From Lysinibacillus sp. B2A1 (lineage in GTDB: Bacteria; Bacillota; Bacilli; Bacillales_A; Planococcaceae), in contig CP027224.1 of the NCBI GenBank assembly GCA_002973635.1, forward strand, positions 3,296,501-3,360,500: 64,000 bases of DNA, read 5' to 3'. This document shows positions 53,881 through 62,724 of the stretch, piece by piece. How positions within the stretch are numbered: the stretch's first letter is position 1; every line of letters starts with the position of its first letter. A model generated the notes under the pieces. The model saw only the letters and a program-made list of their open reading frames with translations, was not told the origin of the DNA and did not search any database. A program made the position numbers and the translations under genes.

Positions 53881-54222
53881 TTAAAGAATAGGTGTTAACT
53901 CAGAGTTCACAAATCGTTGGGCATCGATGATAACACCTGAAGCGGTACGCCCGTAAACGCTGTATAATCCGCCAGTTTGATTTGGAGCTATTTCAACTTC
54001 ATATTGGAACGATCCTGCTACACTTGGAGTTACAAAAGTAGAAGCATTAGCAGCAGCGGCAAAAGGAGTTGTTGATAGTAATTGTCTTGTACCGTTAAGT
54101 CTGAAAACTCGGACTACTCCTGTTAGTAAACCTCCAGTGAGATTAAGAACTTTGATACGAACGCTAGCAGCATTAGCTGGTAGATTACCTGAATTTTCAA
54201 TTGGACCAGTAGTTAAAGGCAT
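53881..54222 (-). CDS. spore-surface-type beta protein, copy B
   Basis: 113 residues, near-identical to the protein at 47920 (differences mainly around SVSAAQYEIEI versus SVAGSFQYEVEI). GGAGGTG precedes the ATG, and the leader carries the palindrome core TAATCTGCAGATTA (54255-54268) and further upstream CATACTATA, a sigma-K -10 match (without a clear AC). Both flanks are duplicated too, so a segment and not just the gene was copied. Confidence 0.65.
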   Translation of the reverse strand: MPLTTGPIENSGNLPANAASVRIKVLNLTGGLLTGVVRVFRLNGTRQLLSTTPFAAAANASTFVTPSVAGSFQYEVEIAPNQTGGLYSVYGRTASGVIIDAQRFVNSELTPIL

Positions 54223-54268
54223 GTAATTTTCACCTCCTCAAGACTAAAGATTTATAATCTGCAGATTA

Positions 54269-54950
54269 CATTTATATAGTATGTAGTACTCTGTTCCATT
54301 CTCTAGACTTATTAATCATATTTCTGAAAATAAAAGAAATATGAGATTTGATTAGTAGAAAATTATTTAAAAAAAATCTGTAAACAAAGGTAAGCTTATA
54401 TACCAAGATGTATTACCATAGTAGAAACACCTATATGGCAAGAAAGGTCTTCTATATGGATGGTATTTTTACAAAGTCTGAGAAAATCAAATGATTTGGA
54501 TATGATGTTAGCAATATCGAAGAAGGGTTTTATGACAAAAAACAGGGATTCAACAGGCGGTATTATACAAGGGCTTGAATGTAGGTATTATAGTCAATTT
54601 TTGAATGATAAAAAATTACCTATATAGTATTAGAATTATTTTAGAAAGATGAATGTGATGGACAGTGGATAATCTGAATGAGGCATCTATTTATAAATGA
54701 AAAGGGTGCGCAAAGCGAGGATTAGAAAGATAATAGACAGCAGGAGATGACAAGACTGGACTACAAAGATATCCTAACACTTTAAGCTGATAGTACTCCT
54801 ATTTGATCATCTGAAAAAAGCGAAATACAAACAATAATAATAGAAACGTAACTGATAGTGATACAAGAGTTGGAATATATTTCTATTGATAGCTAATTAT
54901 AGCAAAAATACTTCCTATCACAGAGTCTATTATATGTCTTTTGTTATTAA
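54269..54950. other. long non-coding or decayed stretch
   Basis: About 680 bases without a supported gene. The part near 54370-54440 is a diverged copy of 48410-48470 (TATACCAAGATGTATTACC versus TATACCAAGACATAATACC). The rest shows no family features in any frame. Confidence 0.4.
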
Positions 54951-54976
54951 AGGGTCACTCTGCTGAAAGTGGCCCT
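54951..54976 (-). terminator. GGGTCACT-family hairpin 6
   Basis: AGGGTCACT (54951-54959) with AGTGGCCCT (54968-54976), 19 bases beyond the stop of the zinc-ribbon gene. Confidence 0.7.
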
Positions 54977-54994
54977 AATATAAACGTTATGGGA

Positions 54995-55192
54995 CTATTT
55001 GAACTTGTGAAGTTTCTTAACTTTCATTGAAGCTACTTCTCCACAATTTGTACAAATAGACAATATAAGTGGGGAGCTCGAAAAAATTGAAATTGAGTCT
55101 AACGGTCTTACATTTGCATAAGCTCCACCTAATTCACCTTGTGTAAAGGTATCACTACCACATAATTTACAAACTAATTTATCATTTTCCAT
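54995..55192 (-). CDS. small zinc-ribbon protein, copy 2
   Basis: 65 residues. LVCKLCGSDTFTQGELGG and ICTNCGEVASMKVKK give four cysteines in two CxxC knuckles. It differs moderately from copy 1 (8503-8703). GAGGTG precedes the ATG, and upstream the TGATACAATTTA box is shared with copy 1. Function unknown. Small ribbons of this type may bind nucleic acid or protein. Confidence 0.7.
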   Translation of the reverse strand: MENDKLVCKLCGSDTFTQGELGGAYANVRPLDSISIFSSSPLILSICTNCGEVASMKVKKLHKFK

Positions 55193-55410
55193 GAAATCAC
55201 CTCGTTGTGTAATTATGTAAATTGTATCATAAAAAGGGCAGTAGAGTTGTCACGCGTTACAGCTCATCTAGTCAGCTAAGATACTCAAACACATAAGAGG
55301 GCAAAACTATGTGAAAATGGCAAACAGTAGTAGTGCTAGATTATAATATTTATGATTGGAATGAAGAGAGTAGAAGTTCTGTGGAATATTTTTAAAATTA
55401 ATTACAAGCA
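55193..55410. other. intergenic region with short shared element
   Basis: Contains the promoter-like TGATACAATTT in common with 8.7 kb and the element AGTTGTCACGCGTTACAGC (55241-55259) related to 8747-8783. No gene. Confidence 0.35.
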
Positions 55411-55480
55411 AATAAAGCTTGCCCTTTCTTAAACGCTCAGTTTGGGTACTTCAAATAAGTACATATCCAAGATGTTTATC
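55411..55480 (-). pseudogene. remnant of an AAA_28 ATPase gene
   Basis: Some 70 bases match the 3' end of the gene at 34520-35083 (shared runs include AACGCTCAGTTTGGGTACTTC and ATATCCAAGAT). The frame is broken (LGYVLI, stop). Only the tail of a second copy remains. Confidence 0.6.
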
Positions 55481-55725
55481 CTCAAAAAGGTTGTATCCAA
55501 ATGATTGAGTAGAACCAATCTTTATCAAAAAAGGTACGACTTAACTCTACTCACAATTGCTCAGGAATACATTCTTTTTTCACTAAATAACTTTATCGTA
55601 AAGTATAGTTCTTTTTTGTCGGGTATTCTCCTACTTAAGAGTGGGACTTCATGATTATAAGACCATCTAGAGCGTTCTTTGATGGTCGATTTAGTTATTG
55701 AACAATCTGAGAATAGGTACTATTA

Positions 55726-55751
55726 AAAGGGTCACTTTTAAGTGACCCTTT
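55726..55751 (-). terminator. GGGTCACT-family hairpin 7
   Basis: AAAGGGTCACTT (55726-55737) with AAGTGACCCTTT (55740-55751), a perfect 12-bp stem 21 bases beyond the stop of copy B. TGAACAATCTGAG is at 55699-55711. Confidence 0.8.
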
Positions 55752-55772
55752 AAAGGAGTGGACCTTTATAAT

Positions 55773-56060
55773 TTAGTCAGCTTCTATACGGATAGCTTGA
55801 ATATCTTGACAGTCCACGATAATTGTTGAACCAGGTTCTGTTGTGGGATCATTAAAGAATGCACAACAATCTTTCGGGTCAAAGGTAATAAAAATAACAT
55901 CTTCTATAATCTGACCTCCAAGTAAGAAGAGATCAACTTCAGTTTGAGTTTGTAAACGTCTTAATTGGTTACAAACACAACCTTTACAGCGATTGCTCGA
56001 TTGTTTTCCGTGTTTACCACAGGAATCAGAACCAGTACTAATATTTATAATATCACCCAT
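55773..56060 (-). CDS. Cys-rich spore coat/exosporium protein, copy B
   Basis: 95 residues, ATG 56060 after GGAGG. Nearly identical to copy A at 43141-43428. Changes cluster in the Cys-rich head (SSNRCKGCVC for SGHGCKGCVC) with I/V swaps later. Leader (CATAAATTA, TTTGTCTAAT), ribosome-binding site and terminator are also copied. Two very similar coat genes 12 kb apart point to recent duplication of a segment. Confidence 0.7.
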   Translation of the reverse strand: MGDIINISTGSDSCGKHGKQSSNRCKGCVCNQLRRLQTQTEVDLFLLGGQIIEDVIFITFDPKDCCAFFNDPTTEPGSTIIVDCQDIQAIRIEAD

Positions 56061-56347
56061 TATCAATACCTCCAATTCTATTTTATTAAGGTAACCATAT
56101 CCTTACTTTATTAATTTATGATTAGACAAAGAAATTTGAATGGAATGGTAATTTGTCTATTAAGTAATGGATTTAGTTTGAAAAATAGAACATGGTTAAT
56201 AGACCATTGAAAGATTTCATTAATGTGTACGTCAGAAAGGTAATGCGAAATATGGGGTAATGCAATGGAGTTTTGGTGAAATAGTTGAAGCTAATAAAAA
56301 TTTTTTCTTTATGGCGATTGTTTTTCTAAGGGTTTTAAATTCGTGAA

Positions 56348-56485
56348 CCACAACATGTAGGACATTATTCTGAACAATGGGTAACTAAGGTTTAATGTGT
56401 GATTTGTAAACAATAATTGCACACTGAGGGATTTGAGTAAGTTTTCGATAATGAAGATTGGTGTAAGGGCTGTTTTGATCAGTAA
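56348..56485 (+). pseudogene. remnant of a zinc-finger protein gene
   Basis: One frame reads PQHVGHYSEQWVTKV, stop, CVICKQ, stop, LHTEGFE, stop, VFDNEDWCKGCFDQ and a final stop. The CxxC...WCKGC spacing suggests a former zinc finger. Three in-frame stops show decay. Confidence 0.4.
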
Positions 56486-56489
56486 AAAA

Positions 56490-56506
56490 AGATGGGATTT
56501 CCCATC
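56490..56506 (-). terminator. terminator of the 44-residue gene
   Basis: AGATGGGA with TCCCATCT, followed on the minus strand by T7. Confidence 0.75.
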
Positions 56507-56516
56507 TCTATGTATC

Positions 56517-56651
56517 CTATTTATCTAGCTTGTTGGAAATAAATCTTAGAATTTCGTTTTGTTCTTCCTGCAAGCTGTTTTGTTTCTCCTGTAAGTTAAT
56601 GAATTTAATCAAAAACCAAATTATAAATATAAAAAATAATATTACAAGCAT
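56517..56651 (-). CDS. small membrane-anchored coiled-coil protein (44 residues)
   Basis: MLVILFFIFIIWFLIKFINL is one membrane helix, followed by a Gln/Glu-rich coiled coil (QEKQNSLQEEQNEILRFISN) and LDK. AAGGGG is about 13 bases upstream of the ATG, a rather long spacing. A good terminator follows directly, which supports a real gene. The plan (helix then coiled coil) is common in small Bacillus membrane proteins. No family recognised. Confidence 0.55.
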   Translation of the reverse strand: MLVILFFIFIIWFLIKFINLQEKQNSLQEEQNEILRFISNKLDK

Positions 56652-57177
56652 TATTCTAATAAAACCCCTTTTTGTGTGATTATACCATAAATATGGAATG
56701 ATTAAGAAAGAAGGGGAATGACAATCTTGTCAGAAAAATATTGTGGGTACAGTAAGGGGACATGTAATATTTGAAAAAATTATAAAAATACTAGTTGATG
56801 TAAATAATTTTTGATAACATTTTTAATATGATACGTACCTGTCCATAATAATGATAATTAAATACTTTTTACTGGGGCACTATTTCTGAAAAAAACTACA
56901 AGTGCCCCAGAAAGTGCCCCAAAGAGTACCCCAGTTAAATACATTTAGATACATTTAGTAAGAAAGGTATAGAAAATGTCCTTTCTGCAAATCCTTCATC
57001 TTATGCATATCTCTATAATTAGAAACATCAGGTTAGAAAGCAAGGTCATAAGTTATGCTTATCAAAAAAGATAATATTAATGTAATTTACTTATGAATAT
57101 AAATACGTTATCATGGGTATTGGAGAAAAGTTGCTTTACATAGGCCTTTTCAAAAAGATATTTAGGGGGATCCGCAT
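56652..57177. other. intergenic region before aconitase with GCCCC repeats
   Basis: CTGGGGCACT (56872-56881) is inverted against AGTGCCCCAG (56901-56910), and two further direct copies follow (AAGTGCCCC at 56912, GAGTACCCCAG at 56924). A similar TACCCCAGTGTACCCCA occurs at 2890-2906. No gene is supported. The aconitase promoter must lie between about 56935 and 57150 but was not assigned. Confidence 0.45.
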
Positions 57178-59883
57178 ATGGCACAAGGTAATTTACACAA
57201 CAGCCGCGCATCATTCGAAGTAAATGGTAAAACTTACAATTACTATGACTTAGCTGCGATTGAAAAAGCTGGCGTTGCAAAAGTTTCAAACCTTCCTTAC
57301 TCAATCAAAGTATTATTAGAATCTGTTTTACGTCAATATGATGCGTATGTAATCAAAGAAGAACACGTAAACGAATTAGCAAAATGGGGTAATGGTGCTG
57401 ATCCAGAAGCTGAAGTACCATTCAAACCTTCTCGCGTTGTATTACAAGACTTTACTGGTGTACCAGTAGTAGTTGACCTTGCATCTCTTCGTTCTGCAAT
57501 GAAAGAAATGGGCGGCGACCCAAGCAAAATCAACCCTGCTATTCCAGTTGACCTTGTAATTGACCACTCAGTACAAGTTGACAAATATGGTAATGCAAGT
57601 GCACTACAAGCAAACATGGACCTTGAATTTGAACGTAATGCTGAGCGTTATAACTTCTTAAAATGGGCTCAAACTGCTTACAATAACTTCCGTGCTGTAC
57701 CACCAGCAACTGGTATCGTTCACCAAGTAAACTTAGAGTACTTAGCTCCAGTTGTGCACGTAAACGAAAATGCTGACGGTACATTCGAAACATTCCCAGA
57801 TTCAGTAGTTGGTACTGACTCACATACAACAATGATCAACGGTATCGGCGTTCTTGGATGGGGTGTTGGTGGTATTGAAGCTGAAGCAGGTATGCTTGGT
57901 CAACCTTCATACTTCCCAATCCCAGAAGTTATCGGTGTTAAATTAGTTGGCGATCTTCCAAACGGAACTACTGCTACTGACTTAGCATTAAAAGTAACGC
58001 AAGTATTACGTCAACGTGGGGTAGTAGGTAAATTCGTTGAGTTCTTCGGACCTGGCGTATCTAAATTACCACTAGCTGACCGTGCAACAATTTCTAACAT
58101 GGCTCCTGAATATGGTGCTACATGTGGTTACTTCGCAATTGACGAAGAATCATTGAACTACATGCGTTTAACTGGTCGTGACGAAGAGCACATCGCGGTT
58201 GTAGAAGCTTACTTAAAAGCGAACCACATGTTCTTCGATCCAACATTAGAGCCAGTTTACACTGATGTATTAGAAGTAAACTTAGCTGAAATCGAACCAA
58301 ACCTTTCTGGTCCAAAACGTCCACAAGACTTAATTCCACTATCTCAAATGCGTTCTCGTTACAAAGAAGCAGTAGTGGCACCTCAAGGTACACAAGGTTT
58401 CGGTTTAACTGAAGATGAATTCGCAAAAACTTCTGTAGCTAAATTCGCTGAAGGTGATGTAGAAATTCCAACAGGTGCTGTAGCAATCGCTGCAATCACT
58501 TCTTGTACAAATACATCTAATCCTTACGTATTAATTGCTGCGGGCTTAGTGGCGAAAAAAGCTGTAGAAAAAGGTCTAACAGTGCCTAAATGGGTAAAAA
58601 CTTCTTTAGCACCAGGTTCTAAAGTAGTAACTGGTTACCTAGAAGATTCAGGTTTACAATCTTACCTTGACCAAATCGGGTTCAACACTGTAGGTTACGG
58701 TTGTACAACATGTATCGGTAACTCAGGTCCGTTACTTCCTGAAATCGAAGATGCAATCAAAGCTAATGACTTATTTGTAACATCTGTTCTTTCTGGTAAC
58801 CGTAACTTCGAAGGTCGTGTACACCCACTTGTAAAAGCTAACTACTTAGCTTCACCACCACTTGTTGTTGCTTATGCACTTGCTGGTACTGTGGATGTCG
58901 ACTTACAAAAAGATTCATTCGGTAAAGACAAAGATGGCAACGAAGTATTCTTCGCTGATATCTGGCCTACAACTGAAGAAGTTAACGCAGTATTAGGTAC
59001 TGTAGTTAACCGTGAATTATTCCAAAAAGAATACGAAACTGTATTCACAGCAAACGAAGCTTGGAATGCAATTGAAACATCAACTGAGTCTCTTTACACA
59101 TTTGATGAAAAATCAACTTACATCCAAAACCCACCATTCTTCCAAGGTCTTGCGAAAGAGCCAGAAGCTATTAAAGGCTTAGACGGCTTACGTATTATGG
59201 CGAAGTTCGGTGACTCAATTACAACTGACCATATTTCTCCAGCTGGTGCAATCGGTAAAGATACACCTGCAGGTAAATATTTAATCGAAAACGGTGTTGC
59301 AATCCGTGACTTCAACTCTTATGGTTCTCGTCGTGGTAACCACGAAGTAATGATGCGTGGTACATTTGCAAACATCCGTATCCGTAACCAAGTTGCTCCT
59401 GGTACAGAAGGTGGATTCACTACTTACTGGCCAACAGGCGAAGTAGAATACATCTATGACGCATGTATGAAATACCAAGAGCAAGGTACTGGCTTAGTAG
59501 TACTTGCTGGTAACGACTACGGTATGGGTTCTTCTCGTGACTGGGCGGCGAAAGGTACATTCCTACTTGGCGTGAAAACTGTTATCGCACAATCTTACGA
59601 GCGTATCCACCGTTCTAACTTAGTAATGATGGGTGTTCTTCCTTTACAATACTTAAATGGTGAATCTGCTGATTCTCTAGGTTTAACGGGTAAAGAAGAA
59701 ATCTCTGTAAACATTACTGACGATGTGAAACCACGTGACATCTTAACAGTAACTGCGAAATCTGAAGACGGCACAGTTAAAACTTTCCAAGCTTTAGCTC
59801 GTTTTGACTCAGAGGTAGAAGTAGACTACTACCGTCACGGTGGTATCCTACAAATGGTTCTACGCGCAAAAGCTGCTGAGTAA
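57178..59883 (+). CDS. acnA: aconitate hydratase (aconitase), CitB/AcnA type
   Basis: 901 residues. It converts citrate to isocitrate in the TCA cycle through a [4Fe-4S] cluster held by C443 ([10 protein letters not shown]), C509 and C512 ([13 protein letters not shown]). [20 protein letters not shown] and [17 protein letters not shown] are further signatures of the monofunctional/RNA-binding aconitase A group, which in Bacillus also binds RNA when the cluster is lost. AGGGGG precedes the ATG. Its codon use is clearly biased (e.g. preferred GTA, CGT, TTC, AAC) compared with its neighbours, as expected for a highly expressed gene. A strong terminator follows. Confidence 0.97.
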   Translation: MAQGNLHNSRASFEVNGKTYNYYDLAAIEKAGVAKVSNLPYSIKVLLESVLRQYDAYVIKEEHVNELAKWGNGADPEAEVPFKPSRVVLQDFTGVPVVVDLASLRSAMKEMGGDPSKINPAIPVDLVIDHSVQVDKYGNASALQANMDLEFERNAERYNFLKWAQTAYNNFRAVPPATGIVHQVNLEYLAPVVHVNENADGTFETFPDSVVGTDSHTTMINGIGVLGWGVGGIEAEAGMLGQPSYFPIPEVIGVKLVGDLPNGTTATDLALKVTQVLRQRGVVGKFVEFFGPGVSKLPLADRATISNMAPEYGATCGYFAIDEESLNYMRLTGRDEEHIAVVEAYLKANHMFFDPTLEPVYTDVLEVNLAEIEPNLSGPKRPQDLIPLSQMRSRYKEAVVAPQGTQGFGLTEDEFAKTSVAKFAEGDVEIPTGAVAIAAITSCTNTSNPYVLIAAGLVAKKAVEKGLTVPKWVKTSLAPGSKVVTGYLEDSGLQSYLDQIGFNTVGYGCTTCIGNSGPLLPEIEDAIKANDLFVTSVLSGNRNFEGRVHPLVKANYLASPPLVVAYALAGTVDVDLQKDSFGKDKDGNEVFFADIWPTTEEVNAVLGTVVNRELFQKEYETVFTANEAWNAIETSTESLYTFDEKSTYIQNPPFFQGLAKEPEAIKGLDGLRIMAKFGDSITTDHISPAGAIGKDTPAGKYLIENGVAIRDFNSYGSRRGNHEVMMRGTFANIRIRNQVAPGTEGGFTTYWPTGEVEYIYDACMKYQEQGTGLVVLAGNDYGMGSSRDWAAKGTFLLGVKTVIAQSYERIHRSNLVMMGVLPLQYLNGESADSLGLTGKEEISVNITDDVKPRDILTVTAKSEDGTVKTFQALARFDSEVEVDYYRHGGILQMVLRAKAAE

Positions 59884-59895
59884 ACATTTTAAATA

Positions 59896-59926
59896 AACCG
59901 ATCTCCCTTGGAGGTCGGTTTTTTTT
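59896..59926 (+). terminator. terminator of the aconitase gene
   Basis: AACCGATCTCC pairs with GGAGGTCGGTT (one G-U), then T8. Confidence 0.9.
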
Positions 59927-60074
59927 GTATTTCTAAAGGCTCAAAAGTTTACAAATTTTCTACAACTATATATTTATTTATTCAATTTGACCCAACATAT
60001 AGCAATCTATCATAAATTTGTTTATAATTAATAATGTTATACATACCCTAATGGGATTAGTAGAGGAGAGCAAA

Positions 60075-61612
60075 ATGATGAAAAATAAGAAAAGAAAACT
60101 TTATACAACAACTGCAGTTGCATTAGCAGTAACGGCGGTAGCAGCGGTACCAGCATCAGCGGCAAGCCCTTTTTCTGATGTAAGTGAAGACCACCCACAT
60201 TTTGAAGGAATATCTTCACTTTATACGTCAGGTGTTTTACATGGTTATAGTGATGGCACATTTAAACCATCTCAAGCAGTAACACGTGGTCAAGTTGCGA
60301 AAATACTTGTCAATGCATTTGGACTTGCGACAGCGGATACAGCTTCTGTAGAAAAACAAAACTTTAAAGATCTTAACAAATCAAACGAATATTACGATGC
60401 TATTAAAAATTAACAGCACTTGGTGTGGTGAAGGGCTATGATGATCATACATTCCGTTCGTCTGAAACTGTGACACGAGGACAAATAGCTGTGATGATTG
60501 CACGAGCATTAGACTTAGATGCAAAAGGTAAAAGCCCGTTTGTGGATGTTCCAGAGAATAGTTCCTATGCTAACGCTGTGACAGCACTATATGAGGCAGG
60601 AATTTCAACAGGAGTTTCTGCTACAGAATATGGTGTCAATGATAAAGTAACTCGCGGTCAATTAGCTACTTTAATTTTCAATACATTGACAGCAACATCA
60701 ACACCATCAACACCATCACAGCCTAGCTCCTTAACATTAGAAGAAGTATTTAATAAATCTCTAGCTAAACAACAAGATGTGAAGAGCATGAAAGCTAGTA
60801 TGACGATGACACAGGCAATAGAAGTAAATGATGGAAAAGAAACATTCAAAACAAACACAAATAGCAAAATGTCAATGGATGTAGTGGTCGATCCAATGCA
60901 ATTTTTCGTTGAGGGAACAATTGCTATGACAGAGCCTGAAAGTGGCGAAAAAATGGAGATGCCATTAAAAATGTACATGACAGCTAAAGATGGAATGTAT
61001 ATGTATGAGGCAACTCAAGGCGCTTGGCTTAAGTTCCCAACTGATATGTATGATGCTATGCTTGAACAAGCAGGCGTACAAGCAAGCGCAGCTGACCAGC
61101 TTGAAATGCTAAAAGAATTTGCAAAAGACTTTACATTAAAAGAAACAGATAATGCCTATGTTTTAACATTAAATGCAGATGGTGAGAAATTTACAAAACT
61201 GGTTAAAGACCAAATTTCAACTTTAATACCAATGTTGGAAACAGGAGCTGCAACAGCAACAAAAGATTCAGCAGAGGTACAAGTAGGTACAACAACAAAA
61301 GATTCAGCTGAAGTAGAGGTAGGAGCAGATGACATTTTAGCTTCATTGAATAATATGTCATTTGACAATATAAAATATCAATTAACGATTGATAAAAAGA
61401 CATTCGATATAAAAAATATTGAAATTGATATGACTTTAGCAATGAATATGGCAGATGTAAAAATGAAAATTAACCAAAAATCAGCCATCACATACGATGC
61501 ATTTAATACACTTTCTACGATTACTATCCCACAAGACGTGTTAAAAAATGCAAAGGATTTATCAGAATTAACAGCGAAGGAAATGGAGTTAGTTTCTTCA
61601 ATTAATAAATAA
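60075..61612 (+). pseudogene. S-layer-homology (SLH) surface protein with DUF6612-like domain, one frameshift
   Basis: AGAGGAGAG sets the ATG at 60075. A signal peptide ends at ASA. Three SLH repeats follow (SPFSDVSEDHPHFEGISSLY; LTALGVVKGYDDHTFRSSET; NSSYANAVTALYEAGIST, each with TRGQ). They anchor proteins to pyruvylated wall polymer. The frame breaks at 60404-60413: YYDAIKN then stop, whereas one more A in the A5 run gives YYDAIKKLTALGV. The downstream frame carries a lipoprotein-like domain (KSMKASMTMTQAIEVNDGKE, MYMTAKDGMYMYEATQGAWL) and a short tandem repeat TKDSAEVQVG/TKDSAEVEVG. A homopolymer error or a phase switch is possible. Confidence 0.88.
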
Positions 61613-61691
61613 AACTGAATGCATTTATGCTGTTAATATGAAGGTTGTGGATTATTCCTCCTAGCATAAAACAGTAAAAATAGACTAAGTA

Positions 61692-61734
61692 ATAGCCATC
61701 TAGTATCGATACTTAATTGATGCTAGGTGGCTAT
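61692..61734. terminator. hairpin between SLH gene and ycgQ-like gene
   Basis: ATAGCCATCTAG (61692-61703) pairs with CTAGGTGGCTAT (61723-61734, one mismatch), with a longer helix inside. Serves convergent genes. Confidence 0.65.
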
Positions 61735-61805
61735 GTTGTTTAGAAGGGTGATTTGCATTAGATGTGTAAAATGCATGAAAATAAAAGTGGTAGAAGACAT
61801 TTGAT

Positions 61806-62714
61806 TTACTTACTAATAAGAATATCTATAGGATATAAATAAGGTTCATCAGGTATTTCTATTTCTTTCCATTTATGAATTTTAAGCAATGGTAGTTCAA
61901 CACCATTATAGTACCCAATATCAATAATTCCTTCTGCTTCAATCCATGTATCTTCTTCTAAATTGCTTGCTTCTGGTATCTCTGACAAAAAACCGATGAT
62001 ACTTGCGTCAGCTACACAATGTGTAATTAAGAATCTAGAAATCACTAACTGATTTTGCTCAAAATCATCTTCTTTTAATACAAATCCATTTATATGAATG
62101 CTTTTACCTTGATAGTTTAATAGATTATTATTAATGTCCTCATAATAAACGGAATATACATAATCCGTCATTTCAATAATTGGATTGCTGGCGAGCTGTT
62201 GTTTCAACAAATCATATTCTTTTTTGGGCATCTCCTGTTTTTTTTCTAATAAGTTTGGATCAACAGGGTGTCCTTCAGTGGAATCATTCAGCATTGCTAT
62301 GTCATCATCACCAGTAAGGGCTTGAGATTGATTAGTCATCATAATCGTGGCTCCTTTTTTTTCTGCAATCGAAGCATCTAAAACCTTGGTCGGTATGATT
62401 AATCCAGTGACTATGGGAACGATAAGGATAAAATAAGACAAACCCTTTTTTATAGAAAGTGATGTATTTTCCTGATGATGTGAACAACATCCACATGTAG
62501 CACGATATGAATTACTTTGTTTTGAAAAAGTAAAAACTCTTTTTAGCTGTACAACGAATAAAAATAAAAAAATAATCGCTACTATTTTACTCAATATATC
62601 ATATTTTGGGTTTATTAATTTTGTTATGTTTCCCGTCATATGAAAACTGTAAATCATCGCAGAGAAAGCAAATAAAATGGCTGCTTTGACTGCTTGTTGG
62701 AAGTGAAATCGCAT
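61806..62714 (-). CDS. ycgQ: TIGR03943/DUF1980 family protein (YcgQ-like)
   Basis: 302 residues from ATG 62714 (GGGGGAAATTT upstream). The N-terminal region has about four membrane helices and a Cys/His cluster RATCGCCSHHQ, which suggests metal binding. The soluble C-terminal domain (NLLNYQGKSIHINGFVLKED, FLITHCVADASIIGFL, DTWIEAEGIIDIGYYNGVEL) is an OB-like TIGR03943 domain. It is always found beside a YcgR-type permease, here ending 10 bases upstream. A Zur box before the operon implies a zinc-linked role, possibly membrane delivery or reservoir functions. The exact role is unknown. Confidence 0.88.
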   Translation of the reverse strand: MRFHFQQAVKAAILFAFSAMIYSFHMTGNITKLINPKYDILSKIVAIIFLFLFVVQLKRVFTFSKQSNSYRATCGCCSHHQENTSLSIKKGLSYFILIVPIVTGLIIPTKVLDASIAEKKGATIMMTNQSQALTGDDDIAMLNDSTEGHPVDPNLLEKKQEMPKKEYDLLKQQLASNPIIEMTDYVYSVYYEDINNNLLNYQGKSIHINGFVLKEDDFEQNQLVISRFLITHCVADASIIGFLSEIPEASNLEEDTWIEAEGIIDIGYYNGVELPLLKIHKWKEIEIPDEPYLYPIDILISK

Positions 62715-62724
62715 AAATTTCCCC

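Noticed and set aside
43092..55751. GGGTCACT hairpins as a CRISPR array
   Set aside because: Spacing is irregular (hundreds to thousands of bases) and the units lie at gene ends.
57085..57120. CcpC-type boxes (ATAA-N7-TTAT) before aconitase
   Set aside because: Only imperfect spacings were found (for example ATAA-N5-TTAT), so no regulator site is claimed.
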